5,153 nucleotides of DNA, from positions 1 to 5,153 of the forward strand of contig CABTAA010000123.1 in the NCBI GenBank assembly GCA_902482615.1. Reading direction: 5' to 3'. The translations under genes and the position numbers were made by a program. Origin of the DNA: an uncultured Collinsella sp. (GTDB lineage: Bacteria; Actinomycetota; Coriobacteriia; Coriobacteriales; Coriobacteriaceae). Of the stretch, positions 1-5,153 are shown one piece after another (position 1 is the first letter of the stretch; each line of letters starts with the position of its first letter). A model generated the notes under the pieces. That model had not been told where the DNA came from and did no database searches. It saw only the letters and a program-made list of their open reading frames with translations.

Positions 1-2
1 AA

Positions 3-494
3 AAGCCCTCCATGTCCCTCGGCACATCCTTTGGCCTGTCCTTGAAAAACCTGTTTACCAAAAAGGGACGCACGGCGCTGACCTCCTTTGCCGGCAGCAT
101 CGGCATAATCGGCATCGCGCTGATACTGTCGATCTCGACCGGCGTCAACAACTATATCGACCGTGTTCAGGAGGACACCTCGTCATCCTACCCGATCTCG
201 ATACAGGCAGAGTCGGTTGACATGTCGTCGCTCATGACCACGCTCATGGGCATAAACTCCGAAAACGCCGAGAACAAGCACGACAAGGACGCGGTTTACG
301 GCAACACCATCATGTATGAAATGATGAACGCCATGACAAGTGCCGAGATCCAGGAAAACAACGTTACCGATCTCAAGGTGTTTCTCGACGAGCAGATGAG
401 CGAGGATTCAAAGCTCAGTCAAAACGCGACGAACATCCAGTATACCTACAATCTGCCGATGAACCTTTACACCAAGGACGCCGACGGCAACGTC
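3..494 (+). pseudogene. ABC transporter permease (FtsX/MacB-like) fragment, truncated at both ends
   Basis: This is the permease half of the chimera. Counting from the ATG at 12, a basic cytoplasmic segment (LKNLFTKKGRT, residues 11-21) leads into a hydrophobic helix at about 24-45 (FAGSIGIIGIALILS). Then comes a polar, Ser/Asn/Asp-rich segment, presumably extracytoplasmic, that stays recognisable to KDADGNV (155-161). In the family this is the first helix and start of the large extracellular domain of ATP-binding/permease proteins of about 1,000 residues or more, which export peptides or lipids in low-GC and coriobacterial species. The ATPase domain would lie left of the window, and the remaining helices have been replaced by transketolase sequence. 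Four isoleucines use ATA here (in GI-IG, L-I-L, S-I-Q and G-I-N contexts), whereas the transketolase half uses none. The substrate cannot be told from this piece. Confidence 0.72.
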
Positions 495-1334
495 ACCGCC
501 GCCACGCAGACCGGCAAGTTCAAGGCCGCCTGCCCCGACCGCTTCTTCGACGTGGGTATCGCCGAGAGCAACCTGATGGGCGTCGCCGCCGGTATCGCGA
601 CCACCGGCCGCGTTGCCTTCGCGAGCACCTTTGCCATGTTCGCAGCCGGCCGCGCTTTTGAGCAGGTCCGTAACTCCATCGGCTACCCGCACCTCAACGT
701 TAAGATTGGTGCCACGCACGCCGGTATCTCGGTGGGCGAGGATGGTGCCACGCACCAGTGCTGCGAGGATATCGCCCTCATGCGCGTCATCCCCGGCATG
801 ACTGTGATCGTTCCTGCCGACGACGTCGAGGCCCGCGCCGTGACGCGCGCCGCCTACGAGTGCGACGGTCCGGTGTACATGCGCTTCGCTCGTTTGGCCT
901 CGCCGGTTATCAACGACCCCGAGACCTACAACTTCGAGTTGGGTAAGGGCATTGTCATGCGCGAGGGCGCCGACGTCACCATCATCGCCTGCGGCCTGAT
1001 GGTCGGCGAGGCTCTCGAGGCCGCCGAGCAGCTCGCTGCCGAGGGCATCGACGCCGAGGTCATCAACATGCACACCATCAAGCCCATCGATGCCGACCTG
1101 ATCGTCAAGAGCGCCACCAAGACCGGCCACGTCGTGACCGTCGAGGAGCATTCTGTAATCGGTGGCCTGGGCAGCGCCGTTGCCGACGTCCTGTGCGAGC
1201 AGTGCCCGACGCCCCTCAAGAAGATCGGCGTCAACGACACCTTTGGCGAGTCCGGCCCGGGTGCCGAGCTCTTGCACAAGTATGGCCTGGACGCCGCCAA
1301 CATCGTGGCGACCACCAAGGAGTTCTTGGCATAA
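3..1334 (+). CDS. Chimeric reading frame: ABC permease N-terminal part fused in frame to transketolase C-terminal part
   Basis: The frame is open from the left window edge to a TAA at 1332-1334. It has an ATG at 12, but no Shine-Dalgarno sequence precedes it and the upstream codons (Lys-Pro-Ser) are open. In ATPase-permease fusion proteins of this family the motif TKKGRTALTSFAGSIGIIG lies inside the chain, so the true start is probably outside the window. Counting from the ATG, residues 1-~160 are an FtsX/MacB-type permease start with one membrane helix (about 24-45). Residues ~163-440 are the pyrimidine-binding and C-terminal domains of a transketolase-type enzyme. These families are not known to be fused in this way. 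The permease lacks its C-terminal membrane helices, and the enzyme lacks its first ~30 residues and has no N-terminal thiamine-binding partner beside it. The product is unlikely to work as either protein. It may be a deletion scar or an assembly join. I am confident of the two halves and unsure whether the fusion exists in a cell. Confidence 0.8.
   Translation, partial: KPSMSLGTSFGLSLKNLFTKKGRTALTSFAGSIGIIGIALILSISTGVNNYIDRVQEDTSSSYPISIQAESVDMSSLMTTLMGINSENAENKHDKDAVYGNTIMYEMMNAMTSAEIQENNVTDLKVFLDEQMSEDSKLSQNATNIQYTYNLPMNLYTKDADGNVTAATQTGKFKAACPDRFFDVGIAESNLMGVAAGIATTGRVAFASTFAMFAAGRAFEQVRNSIGYPHLNVKIGATHAGISVGEDGATHQCCEDIALMRVIPGMTVIVPADDVEARAVTRAAYECDGPVYMRFARLASPVINDPETYNFELGKGIVMREGADVTIIACGLMVGEALEAAEQLAAEGIDAEVINMHTIKPIDADLIVKSATKTGHVVTVEEHSVIGGLGSAVADVLCEQCPTPLKKIGVNDTFGESGPGAELLHKYGLDAANIVATTKEFLA
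495..1334 (+). pseudogene. Transketolase, C-terminal subunit (split type), missing its N-terminus
   Basis: From TAATQTGKF (residue 162 of the chimera) to the stop this is a clear transketolase/DXS-type enzyme half. It contains PDRFFDVGIAESNLMG, in which Glu185 matches the conserved glutamate that activates the thiamine diphosphate aminopyrimidine ring. The pyrimidine-binding domain spans about 165-295 (GATHAGISVGEDGATHQ, then MRVIPGMTVIVPAD), followed by the transketolase C-terminal domain at about 305-430 (VITVEEH-type segment seen as VVTVEEHSVIGGLG). Split transketolases have a C-terminal subunit of about 310 residues that works with a separate N-terminal subunit in the non-oxidative pentose phosphate pathway. 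Here roughly 30 leading residues are replaced by permease sequence, and no N-terminal subunit gene is visible. Codon use is that of the ftsEX and rnr genes. If the junction is an assembly error, the native gene is probably intact elsewhere. The family assignment is firm; pentose versus other sugar substrate is not resolved. Confidence 0.8.
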
Positions 1335-1382
1335 GGCAAGGCGGATCTCAAGGACTGCTTCGCCAGAACTATGGAAACCCGG

Positions 1383-1411
1383 CAGGGGCGCTCTCTTGGA
1401 GAGCGCCCCTG
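1383..1411 (+). terminator. Strong hairpin after the transketolase frame, terminator-like
   Basis: CAGGGGCGCTCTC at 1383-1395 is exactly complementary to GAGAGCGCCCCTG at 1399-1411, giving a 13-bp GC-rich stem with a TTG loop. It lies 49 nt after the TAA of the transketolase frame. The T tract after it is poor (TTTCAG), so termination efficiency is uncertain, but position and stem strength fit an intrinsic terminator for the upstream gene. Confidence 0.65.
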
Positions 1412-1415
1412 TTTC

Positions 1416-1482
1416 AGTTGCGGTGAAATAGGGACTGATTAGACCTTTTAACTGGTAAAACAGTCCCTATTTCACCGCAACT
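1416..1482. repeat. Perfect 22-bp inverted repeat with 23-nt loop
   Basis: The left arm (1416-1437, beginning AGTTGCGGTGAAATAGG) is matched without error by the right arm (1461-1482, ending TTTCACCGCAACT). The 23-nt centre (1438-1460) contains a further small hairpin, TTTTA at 1446-1450 with TAAAA at 1456-1460. The arms are AT/GC mixed and there is no T tract, so it is not a typical terminator. Its form suits a palindromic intergenic repeat or a miniature mobile element. It starts 5 nt after the terminator-like hairpin. Confidence 0.75.
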
Positions 1483-1611
1483 CATGAAGACGCCCCTCAA
1501 GCACGGTCCCATCAGGGAAAAGGGCATATATCGACAAAGCGCAATTCAGACCCTTCCAGCGTTGTATATGCAGCGTCCCAAGATAAACGCGGCGACCCCT
1601 TAGTTATCGCA

Positions 1612-1734
1612 GGCCGGGCACAGGGTTACTCTCCAATTCTTTCCGCAGGACGGAGGAGCCCCTACCGCGCGAAGCGCGCAGCGGGGGCTCCGACATGTCC
1701 GAGGACGATTTGGAGAGTAACCCTGTGCCCGGCC
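1612..1734. repeat. 123-nt nested palindrome with perfect 25-bp outer arms
   Basis: The outer arms at 1612-1636 (starting GGCCGGGCACAGGG) and 1710-1734 (ending CCCTGTGCCCGGCC) are perfectly complementary over 25 bp. Inside lie GGAC 1648-1651 with GTCC 1697-1700, GGAGCCCC 1655-1662 with GGGGCTCC 1684-1691, and a GC-rich tip CGCGC 1666-1670 with GCGCG 1674-1678 around GAA. The paired blocks are collinear, so the transcript from either strand could fold into one long cruciform-like arm. It could be a non-autonomous mobile element, a REP-type palindrome or a structured RNA. No clean target-site duplication is visible at its flanks. Confidence 0.75.
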
Positions 1735-1784
1735 GACGGGATCCCTAAGCACGCCATGCTTCTTATGTGCAGCAAAGCTAATAC

Positions 1785-1793
1785 TGCTAAAAT
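1785..1793 (+). promoter_or_regulatory. Extended -10 promoter element for ftsEX
   Basis: TGCTAAAAT combines a TG-n motif with TAAAAT, a five-of-six match to the sigma-70-type -10 hexamer. No good -35 lies 16-18 bp upstream, which is common for extended -10 promoters. Transcription would start near 1800 and give a leader of about 40 nt before the ftsE start. It lies about 50 bp downstream of the long palindrome. Confidence 0.5.
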
Positions 1794-1827
1794 ACAAAGC
1801 GCTCATGTAGTTTAAACGCACGACGAT

Positions 1828-1833
1828 AAGGAG
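1828..1833 (+). promoter_or_regulatory. Ribosome binding site that sets the GTG start of ftsE
   Basis: AAGGAG lies 5 nt before the GTG at 1839. It supports translation from this GTG and therefore supports the long N-terminal extension of FtsE being made. No comparable site precedes the internal ATG codons nearer the ATPase domain (Met166, Met178). Confidence 0.7.
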
Positions 1834-1838
1834 CACCA

Positions 1839-3059
1839 GTGGGTAACCACTTCCGTACCTCCGGTGCGGGCGATGATGCCCCCAAGACGCAGGCAGGCGT
1901 CCAGGGCAGTCGTTTCGCCACTCCGGATTCAGAGGGCCAGCCTGTTGCTCAGGCCCCCGCTCAGCCGGCAGATCAGGCACAGCCGGCATCCGATCCCTTT
2001 GCCTACAATCCAACCAGCGATGTCGCGCTTTCCGGCACGGCGGGTTTTGAGCCCGTTCAGGCCGTGACCGCTCGCGTGGAGCAGCCTCAGGCTGGTGCCG
2101 CCACGCCGCAGCCTACCATGGCCGGCATTCCCGACCCCTTGGCCCCTGCGACGCCGGCTCCTCAGCCTGCGCAGTCCGGTCTCTTTGCCGCTATTCCCGA
2201 CCCCACGCAGCCTGCTGCCCCGGTGGTCGAGAGCGATCAGGCAGCCGAGGTCGCAAGCCTCGATAACGCGCTCAACAACCCCGATTTTACGTCGGTGTTT
2301 GCGCCCATCGATCCGCAGGCCAGCCGCAAGAAGATGGCCAAGCAGGCCGGTGTCGAGCCCGTCATCCTTATGGAGCATGTCACCAAGATCTATCCGGCAC
2401 AGCCTAACAAGCCTGCACTCGACGACATCAACATCGAGATCTATCCGGGCGAGTTCGTCTTCCTGGTCGGTCACTCCGGCTCGGGTAAGACCACGCTGCT
2501 GTCGACGCTCAACCGCGACGTCAAGCCGACGAGCGGCCGCATCCTGGTTGCCGGTCAGGACCTCATGAAGATCAAGAACCGTAAGGTTCCGTTCCTGCGC
2601 CGCCAGATTGGCGCCGTGTTCCAGGACTTTAAGCTTCTGCCGCAAAAGACCGCCTACGAAAACGTGGCGTTTGCCCTGCAGTGCATCGGCAAGCCCAAGG
2701 GCGTCATTCGCAGCCAAGTGCCCGAGGTGCTGCGCCTGGTCGGTCTGGCCGATCAGATGGACTCGCTGCCCGACCAGCTTTCCGGTGGCGAGCAGCAGCG
2801 CGTTGCCGTCGCCCGTGCTATGGTCAACCGTCCGCCGCTGCTGATCTGCGACGAGCCCACGGGCAACCTCGACCCGGCGATCTCGCTGGGCATCATGAAG
2901 CTGCTTGAGCGTATTAACCGCACCGGCACCACCGTGATCGTCGCCACGCACGACCGCGAGATGGTCGATAGCATGCACCGTCGCGTGATCGCCCTCGAGG
3001 GCGGCCACGTCATCCGCGACCAGGAGAGGGGAGGTTACGGCAACTATGGCACCAACTAA
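1839..3059 (+). CDS. ftsE: Cell division ATP-binding protein FtsE with long N-terminal extension
   Basis: FtsE is the cytoplasmic ATPase of the FtsEX complex. It hydrolyses ATP to drive FtsX, which activates cell-wall hydrolases at the division site. The ATPase core is residues ~173-395 of 406: a family aromatic at Tyr185, Walker A GHSGSGKT (211-218), Q-loop Gln262 in FQDFKLL, signature LSGGEQQR (314-321), Walker B LLICDEP (334-340, Glu339 catalytic), D-loop NLD and switch His371. All key residues are present. FQDFKLL and VATHDREMVD are typical of FtsE rather than other LolD/MacB-type ATPases, and the ftsX neighbour confirms it. The usual FtsE length is about 220-230, so residues 1-165 are an added Ala/Pro/Gln-rich, probably disordered region with two IPDP motifs (97-100 and 119-122). 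It ends in a basic patch, SRKKMAK. The GTG start is chosen because AAGGAG sits just upstream and a promoter precedes it. The stop overlaps the ftsX start, so translation is probably coupled. Confidence 0.95.
   Translation: MGNHFRTSGAGDDAPKTQAGVQGSRFATPDSEGQPVAQAPAQPADQAQPASDPFAYNPTSDVALSGTAGFEPVQAVTARVEQPQAGAATPQPTMAGIPDPLAPATPAPQPAQSGLFAAIPDPTQPAAPVVESDQAAEVASLDNALNNPDFTSVFAPIDPQASRKKMAKQAGVEPVILMEHVTKIYPAQPNKPALDDINIEIYPGEFVFLVGHSGSGKTTLLSTLNRDVKPTSGRILVAGQDLMKIKNRKVPFLRRQIGAVFQDFKLLPQKTAYENVAFALQCIGKPKGVIRSQVPEVLRLVGLADQMDSLPDQLSGGEQQRVAVARAMVNRPPLLICDEPTGNLDPAISLGIMKLLERINRTGTTVIVATHDREMVDSMHRRVIALEGGHVIRDQERGGYGNYGTN
3027..3034 (+). promoter_or_regulatory. Ribosome binding site of ftsX inside the end of ftsE
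   Basis: AGGGGAGG lies 11 nt before the ATG at 3046 and within the last codons of ftsE. The site is strong, with slightly long spacing, and fixes the ftsX start that overlaps ftsE by 14 nt. Confidence 0.65.
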
Positions 3060-3966
3060 CGTGGGCTACTCCTTCAAAGAAGCAATCAGCCACTTCTTCC
3101 GTAACTGGACTACCTCGCTCGGCGCCGTCATCACGATCTTCCTTTCGCTGTTTATCATCGGCCTGTTCATCATGGGCTCTGCGATGCTGAACTCCGTGAT
3201 CGGCACCGTCGAGGATCAGGTTGTCATCAACGCGTTCATTAGTGATGACGCCGATCAGGCCGATGTTCAGGCTTTTGAGGCCGAGCTTAAGACGTGGAAT
3301 AACGTCAAGTCCGTGACCTATAAGGACAAGGACGACGCGCTGGCCGAGTATACGAGCAAGATGTCGGGCAACGCCGACGCCACCATGAGCGCGCTCGATG
3401 GCCAGAACCCGCTGCCGGCTTCCTTCGCTATTGAGATGGACGATCCGTCCAAGGTCGAGAGCACGGCAAAGAAGCTCAAGAAGGATGCCGATTTCCAGAA
3501 GATCGCGGATGACGGCGACGTCAACGCGAGCGTGCTGTACGGCCAGGAGGAAGTGAGCCGCCTGTTCCAGGTGACCAACTACATCCGCATCGCCGCCGTG
3601 GTGCTCGTTGGTCTTCTGACCTTTATCGCATTCATCTTCATCAACAACACGATTCGCCTGTCCATCACGGCGCGTCGTCGTGAGATTGCGATTATGCGTC
3701 TGGTCGGCGCCAGCAACGGCTTCATTCGTGGCCCGTTTATCACCGAGGGCGTGCTGCAGGCCATTTTGGGCTCGCTGCTTTCCATCGGCGTTCTGGAGCT
3801 GCTGCGCAATCTGATGATCCCGCGTCTGCAGGAGAGCATCGGCTGGATGTCTTTTCCCCTGCCGATGCAGTACTACCTGGTGACCTATGCTGCGCTGATT
3901 CTGGTCGGCGTGATTATCGGTCTCTTTGGTTCTGCCATCGCCATGCGCCGCTACCTGCGCGTGTAG
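3046..3966 (+). CDS. ftsX: Cell division permease FtsX
   Basis: FtsX is the membrane subunit of FtsEX. It passes the ATPase cycle of FtsE to an extracellular loop that controls peptidoglycan hydrolases. The 306-residue length is normal for Gram-positive FtsX. A short cytoplasmic start with YSFKEAISHFFRNW leads into helix 1 (about 22-46). An extracellular domain (about 50-175) follows, carrying NPLPASF (121-127), a hallmark of FtsX. Helix 2 is at about 180-203, and the cytoplasmic loop RREIAIMRLVGAS (211-223) is the coupling region contacted by the ATPase. Helices 3 and 4 are at about 232-255 and 278-300. The gene begins 14 nt before the ftsE stop in another frame, indicating one transcript and coupled translation. 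A terminator follows closely. No hydrolase gene lies next to it, so the partner it activates is encoded elsewhere. Confidence 0.95.
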   Translation: MAPTNVGYSFKEAISHFFRNWTTSLGAVITIFLSLFIIGLFIMGSAMLNSVIGTVEDQVVINAFISDDADQADVQAFEAELKTWNNVKSVTYKDKDDALAEYTSKMSGNADATMSALDGQNPLPASFAIEMDDPSKVESTAKKLKKDADFQKIADDGDVNASVLYGQEEVSRLFQVTNYIRIAAVVLVGLLTFIAFIFINNTIRLSITARRREIAIMRLVGASNGFIRGPFITEGVLQAILGSLLSIGVLELLRNLMIPRLQESIGWMSFPLPMQYYLVTYAALILVGVIIGLFGSAIAMRRYLRV

Positions 3967-3990
3967 GCATGCTTGGAATTCATCCCTTCC

Positions 3991-4024
3991 AACGGGTCGT
4001 CTCTTATGGGGCGGCCCGTTTTTT
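3991..4024 (+). terminator. Intrinsic terminator of the ftsEX operon
   Basis: AACGGGTCGTCTC (3991-4003) pairs with GGGGCGGCCCGTT (4008-4020) around a TTAT loop, using three G-U wobbles, and is followed directly by more T to make a run of six (4019-4024). It starts 25 nt after the ftsX stop. The wobbles weaken the hairpin and the absence of an A run upstream makes it directional for the + strand, which separates rnr from ftsEX transcription. Confidence 0.88.
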
Positions 4025-4091
4025 GATCCCTAGGGGACGGCAGGAAAGCGAATCATTTGGGTAGACTCTTTGGAGTTCGCAATCGATAGTT

Positions 4092-4097
4092 AGGAGG
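4092..4097 (+). promoter_or_regulatory. Ribosome binding site of the RNase R-family gene
   Basis: A perfect AGGAGG sits 4 nt before the ATG at 4102. The spacing is a little short but the site is the best in the gap and fixes this start. No convincing -10/-35 pair was found between the terminator and this site. Confidence 0.7.
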
Positions 4098-4101
4098 CGC
4101 C

Positions 4102-5153
4102 ATGGGGCGCAATAACAAGCATAAGCGTGGAGCTCGCAATCAGCGCGGGCCGGTGCGCAGCGAACGCCGTCCGAGCCTGACCGGGCGCGTGCAGCTCCAT
4201 GAGCATAGCGCCTACGTTGTAACCGAAAACGGCGACTACAAGGTCATGGGCCGCGGTAAGCGCGAGATCATGGATGGCGATACCGTTGCCGTGAGCATTA
4301 AGAACAGCCCGCACGGTGAGCGGCGCGCCGTGATCGAAAGCGTGGTTGAGCGTGCAGCCATAAGCGTGGTGGGCACGTACCAGACCGCCGGTCCGCTCGG
4401 TGTGATCGAGCCGCTCGATTCGCGCCTGAAGGCCGACTTCTTCATTCTGCCCGAGGATACCTCGGCGGATCGTCTGGGTGTCCACCCGGGTGATGCTGTT
4501 GTCGCGCGCATTTTGACCTACCCGACGCGCCTGGAATCGGGTACCGTGACGATCGAACGCCGCATTGGCGGAGATGACGCGCCCGATTTGGGCGTTCAAT
4601 ATGTGATGGCGCGTTACGGCTATACCGATAGCTATCCCGAGGCCGCGCTGGACGAGGCCGAGGGGCTTTCGCTCGATGTGTCCGCGGCGCTTAAGGACCC
4701 GCTCCGCCGCGATCTGCGCGACCGCTTTGTCATCACGATCGACCCAGTCGACGCGCGCGACTTTGACGACGCCATTTCGCTGGAGCGCACGCCCGAGGGT
4801 GGCTACAAGCTGGGTGTGCATATCGCCGACGTTTCACACTATGTGGCTTGGGACGGGCATATCGATCTTGAGGCTCGCCATCGTACGACATCGGTGTATC
4901 TGGCCGATCGCGTGCTTCCCATGCTGCCCGAACGCCTGTCCAATGACCTGTGCTCGCTTCGCCCTGACGAGGACCGTCTTGCGTTTACCGTTGACATTGA
5001 GCTCGATGCACAGGGTCGCGTGCGGCATTACGATCCGTACCCCAGCGTGATTCGCTCGCGTGTGCGTATGGACTATGACGGCGCCGAGGCGCTGCTGGTG
5101 CGTGCCGGCGCGGTTGAGTATTCGGTGCTGGAGGGTGCGGCCGAGGATGTTGC
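4102..5153 (+). CDS. rnr: RNase R/RNase II-family 3'-5' exoribonuclease (RNB domain), cut by right window edge
   Basis: The frame is open from ATG 4102 to the edge (350 codons plus 2 bases). The family degrades RNA from the 3' end one nucleotide at a time, and RNase R members also digest structured RNA. A basic tail (MGRNNKHKRGARNQRG) is followed by an OB-fold/cold-shock-like segment at about 25-66 (GRVQLHEHSAYVV to DGDTVAVSI) and a second at about 87-152. The RNB catalytic domain starts near 200. Its signature TIDPVDARDFDDA (212-224) supplies the four metal-binding aspartates Asp214, Asp220, Asp222 and Asp223, equivalent to Asp272, 278, 280 and 281 of E. coli RNase R. HIADVSHYV (240-248), TSVYLADRVLPMLPERLSN (263-281) and LCSLRPDEDRL (283-293) are also typical. 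The catalytic site lies about 58 residues earlier than in E. coli, so the N-terminal helix-turn-helix domain is absent. The S1 domain would be beyond the window. RNase R is favoured over RNase II by the DARDFDDA context, but the distinction is not certain. Confidence 0.92.
   Translation, partial: MGRNNKHKRGARNQRGPVRSERRPSLTGRVQLHEHSAYVVTENGDYKVMGRGKREIMDGDTVAVSIKNSPHGERRAVIESVVERAAISVVGTYQTAGPLGVIEPLDSRLKADFFILPEDTSADRLGVHPGDAVVARILTYPTRLESGTVTIERRIGGDDAPDLGVQYVMARYGYTDSYPEAALDEAEGLSLDVSAALKDPLRRDLRDRFVITIDPVDARDFDDAISLERTPEGGYKLGVHIADVSHYVAWDGHIDLEARHRTTSVYLADRVLPMLPERLSNDLCSLRPDEDRLAFTVDIELDAQGRVRHYDPYPSVIRSRVRMDYDGAEALLVRAGAVEYSVLEGAAEDV

Larger units (their letters stand above)
1335..1838. 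other. Structured intergenic region without a convincing gene
   Basis: This ~500 bp gap separates the transketolase stop from the ftsE start. It holds, in order, a terminator-like hairpin, a perfect 22-bp inverted repeat, about 130 bp with little signal (1483-1611), a 123-nt nested palindrome, and the ftsE promoter and leader. In the plain stretch the only visible symmetry is a 7-bp pair, GCATATA at 1524-1530 and TATATGC at 1565-1571, too far apart for a typical operator. A 39-codon frame from the ATG at 1484 to a TAG at 1601 has no ribosome binding site and no recognisable product. No tRNA cloverleaf or CRISPR-like repeat spacing was seen. Confidence 0.7.

Noticed and set aside
408..1277. 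Long - strand frame of 289 codons opposite the transketolase part
   Set aside because: It is a mirror of a GC-rich coding strand with GCC/GTC codons; the + strand shows clear transketolase motifs across the same bases.
1208..1501. Direct 13-base repeat GACGCCCCTCAAG at 1208-1220 and 1489-1501
   Set aside because: No extension beyond 13 bases and no associated structure; probably chance in GC-rich sequence.
1484..1603. Small 39-codon + strand frame starting next to the inverted repeat arm
   Set aside because: No Shine-Dalgarno before the ATG, atypical codon use including two ATA codons, and no recognisable product.
1738..1745. GGGATCCC palindrome after the long repeat and CTTAG/CTAAG flanks as a possible target-site duplication
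   Set aside because: The flanking pentamers are inverted rather than direct copies and do not abut the arms, so they do not look like a duplication.
1600..2013. 137-codon - strand frame through the long palindrome and the start of ftsE
   Set aside because: It is antisense to well-supported ftsE coding sequence and runs through a palindrome; the product is Arg/Pro/Cys-rich without a domain.
4062..4067. TAGACT as a -10 element for rnr
   Set aside because: Only four of six matches and no -35 at the right spacing, so it could not be supported.
4090..4821. - strand frame of 243 codons opposite rnr
   Set aside because: The + strand encodes the RNB catalytic signature and has a perfect RBS; the antisense frame shows no family features.

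Overview
The window is GC-rich, with codon use strongly biased to GCC, GTC, CGC and CTG. It looks like chromosomal DNA of a host-associated actinobacterium of the Coriobacteriia, most likely Collinsella or a close relative. That placement rests on remembered protein style and an ftsE-ftsX-rnr layout; no search was run.

Region by region: (1) Positions 3-1334 are one uninterrupted + strand reading frame joining two unrelated protein families. The first ~160 codons are the membrane-proximal start of an FtsX/MacB-type ABC permease, cut by the left window edge. The rest is the C-terminal part of a split-type transketolase subunit (pyrimidine-binding plus C-terminal domains) that lacks its own start. 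The join is at about 486-503. It is either a real deletion/recombination scar or an assembly chimera. (2) Positions 1335-1838 are about 500 bp without a convincing gene, rich in structure: a 13-bp terminator-like hairpin, a perfect 22-bp inverted repeat with a 23-nt loop, a 123-nt nested palindrome with perfect 25-bp outer arms, then an extended -10 promoter and a Shine-Dalgarno site for ftsE. (3) Positions 1839-3966 are the ftsE-ftsX pair, overlapping by 14 nt. FtsE has an unusual ~165-residue Ala/Pro/Gln-rich N-terminal extension before a canonical ATPase. FtsX is a standard four-helix permease. A strong intrinsic terminator follows. (4) From 4102 to the right edge is the start of an RNase R/II-family exoribonuclease gene, including the catalytic RNB signature.

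Functionally, FtsE and FtsX form the membrane complex that couples cytoplasmic ATP hydrolysis to activation of cell-wall hydrolases at division. The RNase is an mRNA/structured-RNA 3'-5' degradation enzyme in its own transcription unit. No new multi-gene system is evident. The points most worth following up are the in-frame chimera, the two large inverted-repeat elements and the FtsE extension.
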